A stretch of 64,000 nt of DNA, taken from positions 1 to 64,000 of the forward strand of contig CACDIC010000004.1 of the NCBI GenBank assembly GCA_902552805.1, read 5' to 3'. The notes beneath the pieces were generated by a model. That model was not told where the DNA came from and did not search any database. It saw only the letters and a program-made list of their open reading frames with translations. Below, piece after piece: positions 41,929 to 51,522 of this stretch (positions are counted from its first letter, which is position 1; each line of letters begins with the position of its first letter). Origin of the DNA: an uncultured Pelagibacteraceae bacterium. GTDB lineage: Bacteria; Pseudomonadota; Alphaproteobacteria; Pelagibacterales; Pelagibacteraceae. A program made the position numbers and the translations under genes.

Positions 41929-42138
41929 TCATGATTTAATATCAAACCTTTCTAATAAAAATTGGATTACTAAATTGTAGAGAAATACAAAACAAAAAAT
42001 ATAAAATAAAAAAATTACTTCTTTAGAATTAAAGAGGTATCCAGTTGCGGTTAAAAGCACGAAAAATAGGCTAATTGATAAAGCAAGCTTTGCCTGTGAC
42101 TTTTTTTTTAAGTGAGATTTAACAATATTGTTTTTCAT
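41929..42138 (-). CDS. Small two-TM membrane protein
   Basis: 69 aa, two hydrophobic segments, no overlap with a better ORF. Confidence 0.45.
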   Translation of the reverse strand: MKNNIVKSHLKKKSQAKLALSISLFFVLLTATGYLFNSKEVIFLFYIFCFVFLYNLVIQFLLERFDIKS

Positions 42139-42268
42139 TAAATAATAATAACTATTAAAGATATATATTCATCATGAATTTTGTCCTACCTAGACATTTG
42201 AATTGTAATGTTTTAACATTTTTAACACTCATTATTTGAATTAATTGAGTTATTAATGATTAATTGTT

Positions 42269-44368
42269 GTGAAAAGTATTTATAAAATTCATTACATTGT
42301 ATTTTTTTTAGCTTTAATTTTTTCTAAAGCTATAGCGGAGCCAACCTTTGTGCAAAGTAAATCACTCGAGACAGCCGATCATTATTATGGACTTACGTTT
42401 AATAACGATGGTACAAAAATGTATGCACTAGAAAGTCAGGTTGAAGATACAAATGATGTAGTTATCGAATTTATATTAACTAACGCATATGACATTTCAA
42501 CGGCAACCGAAAACCAAACTAAAAATATATATTTAGATGGAAAGCTTATAGCAACACAAGTAGTGTTCAATAATGATGGAACAAAAATGTTTATTGTTAA
42601 CCATGCTCATCAAAAGGAAATAGATTATTGGTCACTAACCACTGCATTTGATATTTCAACTGCTACACACGATGGTGCTTTTCCTATTTCTGGTCAAGAA
42701 ATTAGAGCAAATTCAGTTGCATTTAACAATGATGGTACCAGAATGTTTGTAGTTGGTGCAGGAAATATGTCCCAACATCGTATTCATGAATATTCACTTA
42801 GTACACCATATGATCTTAGCTCCACAGTTACTCATCTTAATACTGAAGACCTAAGTTCTTCTCACAATTACTTAGATGGAATTACTTTTAAAGACGATGG
42901 TACCAAAATGTTTATCATTAATGGTAATCAAAATACGATTTCTCAGTTTAAATTAACTACACCTTATGATGCTTCTACTTTATCCCTTGAAGGTAGCTTT
43001 GATGTAAGTTCTTATGATACCGAAGCAAGAGAAATGGCTTTTAGCAACGATGGAAGTAAAATGTTTTTCATTGGTGATGCAAATGATAAAGTTTTTGAAT
43101 TTAACCTAAGCTGTAATTGGAGCGTAATTGATGGTGCTTGTGATGACCCTGTTGGTAAATATAAAGGCGGTAAAGATCATTTAGCTATAATTGACTCACA
43201 AACAACAACAGCTAAACAAATTGCCATCCACGCCACTACGCCAGTATTAAATCGTATGTATTGGTTAAGAAGACATAGAAATAATGATCAATTAAGTAAC
43301 CAAAATATTAGATTAAATTTTTCTAATTCAATGATGGCCTCATTATCAGAAATGCTCCCAGTATCTAATAAAACTAATGAGTTTTTAGATAAATTATCAG
43401 ATGAATGGTCATTTTGGAGTGAGGGCAGTATTAGTTTTGGAAGAGCAGGAGATACCTCACATTCTTCGTCAAAAAAAATTGATAGTAAAGGTATCTCGTT
43501 TGGAATGGATAAAAAGATAAGTGAAAATAAATTATACGGATACGCATTCCGGTATGGTCGAGATGAAGTGGATGTAGGCTCTTTCGGCACGACACTGGAT
43601 ACTGATTCTATTAGTTTATCACTTTATGGAACTTTCCCACATGATGATGAAAGATTTATTGAAGGTATTTTGGGAGTAAGCAAGTTAAAGACTGATCATG
43701 TTAGAAAAGGAGGAGGGAATACTAGAACAGGTAATCGAAATGGATCACAAGTATTTGGCTCAATTAATTATTTTACTGCTTATCAAAAAGAAAAATTTAA
43801 TATTTCTCCTAATATGAGAATTGATCTCAGCTATACAGAATTATCAAAGTATTCAGAAACAGGGGTAGCTAGTCTTGTTTATAATAAACAAGTAGTTGAA
43901 ACTGGAATGATATCCTCAGGTTTTAACTTAAGTAATATTATTGACTATAACTCGTTAACTTTTGAACCAAATGCAGGTTTAGAATTTAGTTTAGACTTTA
44001 GCCCCACTTCAGATGCAACATACAGGTATATCTCACAAACAACAGAATATACTAGAGGTATCGGTCAAGATTCTAAAAGTATTAGAGGCAATATTGGGTT
44101 TGATTTAGAAATGGATAATGGTTTATCTTTAATGACGATCTATGAAAGAAGTCAAAGTGAAATTGCTCATAGTGACACTTTATATATAGGGTTTGGCTAT
44201 GTGCCTGATGAAAGTACTGAGTATGCTATGAAATTAGATAATAATGAAGCAACTTTAAATTATAAAAGAAATTTAAGTGGTTTTGATATCAACATAAGTT
44301 CTAACTATAGTTTAATGAGTGAAATTCCCGAATATGGAACCAACCTTGAATTAAGAAATACATTCTGA
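42269..44368 (+). CDS. Secreted beta-propeller-like repeat protein with C-terminal autotransporter-type beta-barrel
   Basis: GTG start, signal peptide; five FxNDGTKMFxxx repeats; C-terminal half rich in amphipathic strands, ending in ...LELRNTF (terminal Phe as in outer-membrane proteins). Confidence 0.72.
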   Translation: MKSIYKIHYIVFFLALIFSKAIAEPTFVQSKSLETADHYYGLTFNNDGTKMYALESQVEDTNDVVIEFILTNAYDISTATENQTKNIYLDGKLIATQVVFNNDGTKMFIVNHAHQKEIDYWSLTTAFDISTATHDGAFPISGQEIRANSVAFNNDGTRMFVVGAGNMSQHRIHEYSLSTPYDLSSTVTHLNTEDLSSSHNYLDGITFKDDGTKMFIINGNQNTISQFKLTTPYDASTLSLEGSFDVSSYDTEAREMAFSNDGSKMFFIGDANDKVFEFNLSCNWSVIDGACDDPVGKYKGGKDHLAIIDSQTTTAKQIAIHATTPVLNRMYWLRRHRNNDQLSNQNIRLNFSNSMMASLSEMLPVSNKTNEFLDKLSDEWSFWSEGSISFGRAGDTSHSSSKKIDSKGISFGMDKKISENKLYGYAFRYGRDEVDVGSFGTTLDTDSISLSLYGTFPHDDERFIEGILGVSKLKTDHVRKGGGNTRTGNRNGSQVFGSINYFTAYQKEKFNISPNMRIDLSYTELSKYSETGVASLVYNKQVVETGMISSGFNLSNIIDYNSLTFEPNAGLEFSLDFSPTSDATYRYISQTTEYTRGIGQDSKSIRGNIGFDLEMDNGLSLMTIYERSQSEIAHSDTLYIGFGYVPDESTEYAMKLDNNEATLNYKRNLSGFDINISSNYSLMSEIPEYGTNLELRNTF

Positions 44369-44378
44369 TTAATATAAT

Positions 44379-44420
44379 TAAAAAAATTTACTTATTCATC
44401 ATGTTCAATTATAAATATTA
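44379..44420 (+). repeat. Long direct repeat, copy 1
   Basis: taaaaaaatttacttattcatcatgttcaattataaatatta; matches 51915-51957 with one 1-nt indel and one substitution. Confidence 0.85.
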
Positions 44421-44499
44421 CCTTAAATAATTGTTAATCATATTTTAAACAAAAAGTAGATTTAAATTTTAGCGATAAGTATCAAATGAAAGATATAAA

Positions 44500-45567
44500 G
44501 TGAGGGTAAGAGAAGCTAAATTTAAAGATTTTATTAGTATAAGCAAATTACAATCAAGACATAAATTAAAAAGCATTCTTAATTATAAATATAAAATAAG
44601 CACAAATTATTTATTTTTTTCTAAAAAAAATCCTATGGGATGGGTTTTGGAGGATAAAGGTGTGATAAGAGGTTTCGTTGGAAATTTTGTAAAGAAATAT
44701 AGCCTAAGAAATAAGTATTTTTTTTGTTCATCAATTAATTCTCTAGTAGTTGATAAAAAATATAGACAAAACACATACCTTCTACTCAGAAGATACTTTA
44801 ACCAAAAAAAGATTTCATTTTATCTAAATAGCACACCCAATGATTCTACATATAAGATATGGAAAAAATTAGGAGCTAAAGAGATTCCTCAATCTACAAT
44901 TCAAAAAAAACTTTTATATATTCTTAAGATTGAAAACATTATAAATTCGTACTTATTAAAAAAAAAATTTTTTGTTCCCTCTTTAATAATTAAGTTAATC
45001 ACAAAAATTATTAATTTTATTTTTTTTAAAAGTAAAAATAACAAAGACAATTCAAATTTAGACTATGTTGAATTGAATAAATTCGACAGCAAAGTAAAGT
45101 TTTTTCTCAAGAAAAATCTTGAAAAAAATAAACTTTTTCTTTGTCGAGATAAACTATGGTTTAAAATGAACTATAATAAAAAAGATAAAAAAAAGTCTTT
45201 CATTTTTTTGATTTTAAGAAAAAAAGAAATTGTTGGTTTGATTAGTTTAATTGAAAATAATAATGATAGTATAGATTTAAAAAGACTAGAGATAGCAGAT
45301 TTTATTATTCATGAAAAGGAAAAATTTTTTTTTGGAAATATAATAAAAAAAATTTTTTTAGATACTCGGTTTAAAAGATATGATGTAATAGAAGCCCAAG
45401 GATTTTCTGAAAAAAAATTTAATATGCTGAAAAATATATTTCATCTAGAAATTAAACTTAATTCATTTCCATTTCTCTATAAATCTAATGATGAAAAGAT
45501 TAATAAAATTCTTGAAAACAATAAAATTTGGGATCTTTCTTTAATTGATGGGGATAATTTAATTTAA
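44500..45567 (+). CDS. GNAT-like N-acyltransferase family protein
   Basis: VREAKFKDFISISKLQSRH start, FCSSINSLVVDKKYRQNTYLLLRRYF pattern; GTG start. Confidence 0.55.
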   Translation: MRVREAKFKDFISISKLQSRHKLKSILNYKYKISTNYLFFSKKNPMGWVLEDKGVIRGFVGNFVKKYSLRNKYFFCSSINSLVVDKKYRQNTYLLLRRYFNQKKISFYLNSTPNDSTYKIWKKLGAKEIPQSTIQKKLLYILKIENIINSYLLKKKFFVPSLIIKLITKIINFIFFKSKNNKDNSNLDYVELNKFDSKVKFFLKKNLEKNKLFLCRDKLWFKMNYNKKDKKKSFIFLILRKKEIVGLISLIENNNDSIDLKRLEIADFIIHEKEKFFFGNIIKKIFLDTRFKRYDVIEAQGFSEKKFNMLKNIFHLEIKLNSFPFLYKSNDEKINKILENNKIWDLSLIDGDNLI

Positions 45568-45572
45568 AATCG

Positions 45573-46835
45573 ATGTATAATTTAATTATCCATAAAGATA
45601 AGTCTTATAAAAACTTATCATTAAATAAAATTTTGAAATTTAAGGAAATTGATGGGAATTTTTGTATCATAAAAAAGAAGAGTAATGATTATTATATTTT
45701 TAGAGACCATTTGGGAACTAAAAAATTATTTTGGTTAGTTAAAAAAGGAAAAGTTTTATTTTCTGACAATTTTATAAAGTTATCAAAATTAGATAAATCA
45801 AATAAGAATATAAAATCTTTTAGATCTGGTTTTTTAACTATTTTGAAAAAAAATGGTAAAATTATTCACCAAAAAAAATTGAAAAGACCAAAAATTTATT
45901 TACCAGATAAAATTACAAATAAAAACATTTCCTCTTTAGTTAAAAACCGAGTTAATAGGTTTTTAAAAGCTTTAAAATCAAATTATGGTAATGAGGTTTA
46001 TGTTTGTTTATCTGGTGGCTTAGATAGCACAATCATTGCTTATCTAGCTTCTAAAATTTTTAAAAAAGTAACTGCAATTTCTTGTTCAATGATTAACTCA
46101 AACGATTATAAAAAATATTTAAAACATAATGATAATAATAAAAATTTTTTTTCTCAAGATTTTTTGATTGCAAAAAGGATTTCTGAATTGTTGGGTATAA
46201 ATTTTAAACCTATTATTTTTAACGAGAAAGAATGTTTGAAAGACTTAAAAAAAGTTATGTATTTAAGTCAAGACTGGAGAGATTTTAATGTGCATTGTGC
46301 AATTTTGAATTTTCAAATAGCTAAAAATCTAAAAAAAGATAGAAAGTATAAATCCCAACCAGTAATAACCGGTGATTTTATGAATGAATTTGTAGCTGAC
46401 TACAAGAGTGAAAAAATAAATAATAAACTTTACTACGAAATACCAATTAAAAATAAAAAAAGAAAACAACAGTTTCTAATTAATGGTTTAAAGAGTTCTG
46501 ATCGTGAAAATGGCATATTCGGTTGCTTTCAAATACCAAGTTTTCAACCGTACTCAATTGTCTCTAAAATTTTTGAAAATTTACCTGAAAATTATTTAAA
46601 TGATGAAGATGTTAAGTATAAAATTAATGGAAAAATAATTGATAAAAAATTATTAAACATAATTAACAAAAAAAAGATTAGAGCTCAAGTTGGAGGAAAA
46701 GGTGGGGGAATTTTAGGATCAATGATTAAAAATAAAATTGATCAAAAAAAACTAATCAAAATTTTTAATAAGAATTTTAAATTTGATGATCAGTTTTTAA
46801 AATCATTTATTTTTTTAGGAGATTATACAAATTAA
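45573..46835 (+). CDS. Asparagine synthetase/beta-lactam-synthetase-like ATP-dependent ligase with degenerate N-terminal glutaminase domain
   Basis: PP-loop VCLSGGLDSTIIAYLASKIF; N-terminus starts MYNLII rather than MCGI; residual FRDHLGTKKLFW. Confidence 0.72.
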   Translation: MYNLIIHKDKSYKNLSLNKILKFKEIDGNFCIIKKKSNDYYIFRDHLGTKKLFWLVKKGKVLFSDNFIKLSKLDKSNKNIKSFRSGFLTILKKNGKIIHQKKLKRPKIYLPDKITNKNISSLVKNRVNRFLKALKSNYGNEVYVCLSGGLDSTIIAYLASKIFKKVTAISCSMINSNDYKKYLKHNDNNKNFFSQDFLIAKRISELLGINFKPIIFNEKECLKDLKKVMYLSQDWRDFNVHCAILNFQIAKNLKKDRKYKSQPVITGDFMNEFVADYKSEKINNKLYYEIPIKNKKRKQQFLINGLKSSDRENGIFGCFQIPSFQPYSIVSKIFENLPENYLNDEDVKYKINGKIIDKKLLNIINKKKIRAQVGGKGGGILGSMIKNKIDQKKLIKIFNKNFKFDDQFLKSFIFLGDYTN

Positions 46836-46840
46836 TATAT

Positions 46841-48814
46841 ATGTGTGGAATTACAGGATTTTGTTACGAATTTAAAAATTTGAAAAATCCAATTTTAAAG
46901 ATTTGTCAAATGCTGGATTTGATTAATCATAGAGGCCCTGATAAGTCCAAAGTTTTTTGCTCTAATTTATATTGTTCGGGAACGGCAAGACTTGAGATTG
47001 AAAATATTAAAGAAGGTTCTCAGCCATATTTTGACAAAAAAGATGAAATTGTAATTAACTTTAATGGTGAAATATTTAATTATAAAGAATTAATTAAAAA
47101 ATATTTTCCAAATAAAGAGATAAAAACAGAAATTTTATTATTATTAGAACTTTTTAAAAAGAAAAATGTTTCATTTATTGATGAAATAGAGGGACAGTTT
47201 GCTATTTCGATATTTGATATTAAAAAAAATAAACTTTATTTATTTAGAGATCGTTTTGGAATAAGACCCTTATTTTACAAATATACAAAGAGTGATTTTG
47301 TTTTTGCATCTGAAATAAAAAGTATTTTTTCTTTTTATAACGAATCTAACAACACATCCTTTCAATCCATACTTAATACATCCATGTTATGGACAAACTA
47401 TGAAAAATTGTCTGCGTTTGAAAATATTTATCAACTAGAACCTGGATCATATCTTATTTTTCAACATGGTAAAATATCAAAGAAGAAATATTGGACAAAT
47501 TCAATCTATAAATTCAATGATAATGATAAAGATAAATCATACACTAATATCAAAAAAAATTTTTTAATTGATGAACTAAAAAAAGCTTTATTGAAACAAA
47601 TTCATGGAGAAGTTGGTTTTGCATCCTATTTATCTGGAGGTATTGATAGTTCTGTAATTGCTCTACTTTTAACAAGTATCACAAAAGAAAAAATTGATAC
47701 TTTTTCTGTTGAATTTGAGAATAATGAATATGACGAGAGTAATTCTCAAAAAAAAATTTCTAAATTTATTAATTCAAATCATAGATCAATTAGAATAAGC
47801 AAAGATGATATTGCTAATAATTTTGAAAATACAATAAATCACTCGGAAACTCACTTATTTAGAACAGCTCCAGTTCCGATGTATTTACTTTCAAAATTAG
47901 TAAAAGATAATGGTCATAAAGTCGTTTTTACTGGTGAAGGTGCAGATGAAATTCTGTTAGGATATGATATTTTCGCTGAAAATAGAATTAGAAGATTTTG
48001 GAGTAGAGATAAAAAATCTAAGTTAAGACCTCAATTACTTAAAAAATTATATCGATATCTTCCCCAATTTAAAAATTCAAGATATTTTGAAATGATAAAA
48101 GACTTTTATCTTAAAAATTTAGAGGACTCAAAAAATATTTTTTATTCTCATTTTGTAAGATGGGATCAATTTCAATCAATAAACAAGTTCTTTAATCAAG
48201 ATAAATCAAAAGGACATTATAATAAAGTTATTAAAGATTTTGACAATCTCTACTCCGATAAATTTAAAAATTTATCTTTTGATAGAAGAACTCAAATTTT
48301 AGAGATTGAAACGCTATTAACAAATTATTTACTTTCATCTCAAGGAGACAGGATGTCAATGGCTAATGGAGTGGAAGGCAGGTATCCTTATTTAGATGAT
48401 GATTTTTGCTACACCATCTCTCAAGTTCAGTCAAAATCAAAACTTTCAAACCTTAAACTTAAAAATTTACTTAGAGATTCTTTTAGTGAATTGCTTCCAA
48501 AAGAGGTTATTAATAGACCCAAAATCGCTTATCAGGCTCCTGAGGCTATGGCATTTTTTTCAGATAAAAAAAATCATCCTATAATTGATGAATTTATGGA
48601 TGATCTTAAACAAAATGATAATTTCAATACAGAAGCCTTTGAAAATCTAGTGTTAAAATTCAAAGATGCAAATATAAATCAGAGAATTGGATTTAGAGAA
48701 AATACCGCTTTTATAATTGGTTTATCGGATTTTTGTTTGAGAAAAAATTCAAAAAAATGGATTCATTTACCAAAAAAACAATATGATATCGATATTCAAA
48801 AGTATAATATTTAG
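46841..48814 (+). CDS. asnB: Asparagine synthase (glutamine-hydrolysing)
   Basis: MCGITGFCYE N-terminus, NHRGPDKSKV, FRDRFGIRPLFY, SYLSGGIDSSVIALL, GEGADEILLGY. Confidence 0.9.
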   Translation: MCGITGFCYEFKNLKNPILKICQMLDLINHRGPDKSKVFCSNLYCSGTARLEIENIKEGSQPYFDKKDEIVINFNGEIFNYKELIKKYFPNKEIKTEILLLLELFKKKNVSFIDEIEGQFAISIFDIKKNKLYLFRDRFGIRPLFYKYTKSDFVFASEIKSIFSFYNESNNTSFQSILNTSMLWTNYEKLSAFENIYQLEPGSYLIFQHGKISKKKYWTNSIYKFNDNDKDKSYTNIKKNFLIDELKKALLKQIHGEVGFASYLSGGIDSSVIALLLTSITKEKIDTFSVEFENNEYDESNSQKKISKFINSNHRSIRISKDDIANNFENTINHSETHLFRTAPVPMYLLSKLVKDNGHKVVFTGEGADEILLGYDIFAENRIRRFWSRDKKSKLRPQLLKKLYRYLPQFKNSRYFEMIKDFYLKNLEDSKNIFYSHFVRWDQFQSINKFFNQDKSKGHYNKVIKDFDNLYSDKFKNLSFDRRTQILEIETLLTNYLLSSQGDRMSMANGVEGRYPYLDDDFCYTISQVQSKSKLSNLKLKNLLRDSFSELLPKEVINRPKIAYQAPEAMAFFSDKKNHPIIDEFMDDLKQNDNFNTEAFENLVLKFKDANINQRIGFRENTAFIIGLSDFCLRKNSKKWIHLPKKQYDIDIQKYNI

Positions 48815-48822
48815 TATTTAAT

Positions 48823-49083
48823 ATGAAAAAAGATAAAGTTTCTGATTTATTAATCACATATCTTAAAAAAGGTAATCCGTCTTTAGATAAAATCAAAGAT
48901 ATTCCAATGGACCAATCTTTAGTCGAATTAGGTTACATGGATTCATTTGGAGTAATTGACACTGTAACTTTTATTGAAAATAAATGGAAAATTAAAATTG
49001 AGGATGAGGAATTAACCAAAGAAAAATTTGGTTCTATCAATAAAATGGTTAAATTAATTTGTCATAAAATTAACAAGAAATGA
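48823..49083 (+). CDS. Acyl carrier protein
   Basis: ELGYMDSFGVIDTVTFIENKWKIKIEDEEL: DS-containing phosphopantetheine site and acidic helix. Confidence 0.8.
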   Translation: MKKDKVSDLLITYLKKGNPSLDKIKDIPMDQSLVELGYMDSFGVIDTVTFIENKWKIKIEDEELTKEKFGSINKMVKLICHKINKK

Positions 49084-49835
49084 AAATTGATAAAAAAATT
49101 TTAATTCGTTTTGATGATATATGTGAAAATATGAATTGGGATTTTATGAATAGGTGTGAAGTTATATTTGATAAATATGATATAAAACCTTTATTAGGAG
49201 TCATACCTTCTAATCTTGACGATGATTTAAAAAAATGGCCAAAGAATGATAATTTTTGGGAAATGGTTCGTGCATGGCAAAATAAAGGATGGGAAATATC
49301 CATGCATGGTTATAATCATTTATATAATAAAGAGACTCACGGTCTTGATTATTTTGGTTATGGAGGCAAAACAGAATTTTTTGGAGAAAATTACGATATA
49401 CAAAAAAAAAAAATTTTGAAAGGTATTAAAAAATTTAATGATGAAAATATTCAGATAAGATCATTCTTTGCGCCAAGCCATACTTATGACATTAATACAT
49501 TTAAATCTTTACATGAGTCGGGTATTAAATATGTAATTGATGGATATGGGCTATTTCCTTATTATCAACATAAACTGATATTTATACCACAATTGTTTTA
49601 TAATTTAATATTTTTTCCTTTTGGCGTACAATCTACTCAAATTCACTTAAATATGTGGTCTGAAAAAGATATGAAAAAATTTGAAAATTTTATTATAAAA
49701 AATAAAAAAAATATTTTTTCATTTAATGAAATAATTAATCATACAAGTAAAAACAAAAGTGTTTTTATTATAAATTACTTATTAAAATTTGCTTTAAAAT
49801 TTATGAGAAGTTTTAAGAATAAAAGAAATGTTTGA
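49080..49835 (+). CDS. DUF2334-like polysaccharide deacetylase-fold protein
   Basis: ILIRFDDICENMNWDF, WEISMHGYNHLY, IRSFFAPSHTYD; 4-bp overlap with ACP. Confidence 0.7.
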   Translation: MKIDKKILIRFDDICENMNWDFMNRCEVIFDKYDIKPLLGVIPSNLDDDLKKWPKNDNFWEMVRAWQNKGWEISMHGYNHLYNKETHGLDYFGYGGKTEFFGENYDIQKKKILKGIKKFNDENIQIRSFFAPSHTYDINTFKSLHESGIKYVIDGYGLFPYYQHKLIFIPQLFYNLIFFPFGVQSTQIHLNMWSEKDMKKFENFIIKNKKNIFSFNEIINHTSKNKSVFIINYLLKFALKFMRSFKNKRNV

Positions 49836-49877
49836 AAATAGATGTTAAATCAAGTATTAAACAACTTCTTTTATATT

Positions 49878-49916
49878 GCCCTCGTGGTGAAATTGGTAGA
49901 CACAAAGGACTTAAAA
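49878..49916 (+). pseudogene. Displaced 5' fragment of tRNA-Leu(UAA)
   Basis: gccctcgtggtgaaattggtagacacaaaggacttaaaa, identical to the first 39 nt of the tRNA at 51985, diverging just after the anticodon. Confidence 0.95.
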
Positions 49917-49972
49917 AGTGTCGTGTTTTACTATTAAGATAATAAAATCAGCACTTCTAGTTAAAATCACTC

Positions 49973-49992
49973 TCGTGTAGTTCTCGTGTAGT
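49973..49992 (+). repeat. Paired TCGTGTAGT repeat, copy 1
   Basis: tcgtgtagttctcgtgtagt; identical 20 bp at 50807-50826; internal 11-bp periodicity. Confidence 0.9.
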
Positions 49993-50051
49993 CGGTGGAA
50001 GACACAGATTATAGACTTCACGATTAGTAAAAGTGTGATATTTAGTACACG

Positions 50052-50714
50052 ATGAAAAATATTAATTCAATCAGAAAAAAAGAAGCAGATAAATATTTTT
50101 TAAGAAACAAAGATTCTTTGTCTGTAAAAGATGAAAAAATTTTCAATTTAATTAAGATTAATTCTATTAAAGCAAATAATATTTTAGAAATAGGATGTGC
50201 TAATGGAAATAAGTTAAATCAATATTCAAAATTATGTAAATCTAAAAAAAGTTATGGTGTTGATTTATCAAAAAAAGCAATTTTAGATGGAAAACGAAGA
50301 TATAAAGATCTTAAATTGTTGAATATTTCCAGTATTGAGATTGATAAAATTAAGGTAAATTTTGATTTTATAATATGTGGTTTTTTTCTTTATCACTTAG
50401 ATAGAGAACTTATATTTAAACAATTTGATTTAATTCATGACAAATTATCAAAAAATGGACTATTATTGATATGGGATTTTGATCCACTATTTAAACATTC
50501 AAATAAAGATCATAATACAAATAAATTAAACACTTTTAAAATGAGTTATGATAATTTTTTAATAGAAAGTGGATTATTTGAAATTGCTTACAAACACAAA
50601 TATTTAACTTCAAAAGTAATTTATAGAGATAAAAAAAAATTTAAATCTAATAGTGTTTCTTTAACACTATTTAAGAAAATTGAATTTAAAAAAGAATACC
50701 CAGAAAACATATAG
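50052..50714 (+). CDS. Class I SAM-dependent methyltransferase
   Basis: NILEIGCANGNKLNQYSKLCKSKKSYGVDLSKKAI, FDFIICGFFLYHL. Confidence 0.78.
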   Translation: MKNINSIRKKEADKYFLRNKDSLSVKDEKIFNLIKINSIKANNILEIGCANGNKLNQYSKLCKSKKSYGVDLSKKAILDGKRRYKDLKLLNISSIEIDKIKVNFDFIICGFFLYHLDRELIFKQFDLIHDKLSKNGLLLIWDFDPLFKHSNKDHNTNKLNTFKMSYDNFLIESGLFEIAYKHKYLTSKVIYRDKKKFKSNSVSLTLFKKIEFKKEYPENI

Positions 50715-50806
50715 TTTATTAAAAATATATTTTTATGTATTATGTAAATAATTTTTTAATACACGAGTAATTTGTTGATTATTTGTATCTCTTTTCATAT
50801 TATAAG

Positions 50807-50826
50807 TCGTGTAGTTCTCGTGTAGT
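50807..50826 (+). repeat. Paired TCGTGTAGT repeat, copy 2
   Basis: tcgtgtagttctcgtgtagt, identical to 49973-49992. Confidence 0.9.
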
Positions 50827-50898
50827 TAATGAATTACAAATTACTTGAAAGATGACATCAAATAAATATAAGAAAATAAAGTTTATTGAATGTTTCAA

Positions 50899-50936
50899 AA
50901 CCAGTACCAAACCAGTACCTAAAGAGATAATATAAA
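50899..50936 (+). repeat. Tandem CCAGTACC repeat (11-bp phase), copy 1
   Basis: aaccagtaccaaaccagtacctaaagagataatataaa; aligns 30/38 to 51881-51918. Confidence 0.75.
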
Positions 50937-50940
50937 CCTC

Positions 50941-51513
50941 ATGAAACGCTTAATAGCATATATGTTCCTGGTTCTAGTTTTAACATTAAGTCCTCAATCT
51001 TGGACCAAGGCTAATGATATTGGTGAATTTGAGATAGAAGGAATTAGTATAGGCGATAGTTTGCTCGATTATTTTAGTATAACAGAAATAAATAAAGCTA
51101 TTGATGAATCTAAAGATGATAGAGTCTACAAAGTTAAAAGTTTTGTTGAGCAAAAATTTAAAATATACGACGCTGTCCAAATATCTTATAAAGCAAATGA
51201 TAACAAAAAAATTATAACAAGTATTGCTGGTGTTATTTCATTTCCAAACAAAATTGATTTGTGTAAAAAAAAGATGTACCAAATTGATAACGATTTAATT
51301 AATTTATTTCCAAGTGCTGTTAGAAAAGATTGGGGAAAGTATGATAATCATGATAATTCAGGGCATTATTTTCCTATCACTTTTTATTTTGATGACGCAT
51401 CATTGGCTATGGTCTCTTGTCATGATTGGAACAAAAGTACTAGAATTGATGACAATTTAAAAGTTTCTTTGTTTGAAGCAAAATATGCATCATATGTAAA
51501 AAATCAAAATTGA
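50941..51513 (+). CDS. Hypothetical exported protein
   Basis: N-terminal signal MKRLIAYMFLVLVLTLSPQSWTKA; no family recognised. Confidence 0.65.
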   Translation: MKRLIAYMFLVLVLTLSPQSWTKANDIGEFEIEGISIGDSLLDYFSITEINKAIDESKDDRVYKVKSFVEQKFKIYDAVQISYKANDNKKIITSIAGVISFPNKIDLCKKKMYQIDNDLINLFPSAVRKDWGKYDNHDNSGHYFPITFYFDDASLAMVSCHDWNKSTRIDDNLKVSLFEAKYASYVKNQN

Positions 51514-51522
51514 TATTAAAAA

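Noticed and set aside
43288-43590. 100-aa ORF antisense to the autotransporter-like gene
   Set aside because: Shadow ORF over a repeat/barrel coding region.
49404-49416. Poly-A run possibly causing a frameshift in the DUF2334-like gene
   Set aside because: Reading frame stays open with conserved motifs on both sides.
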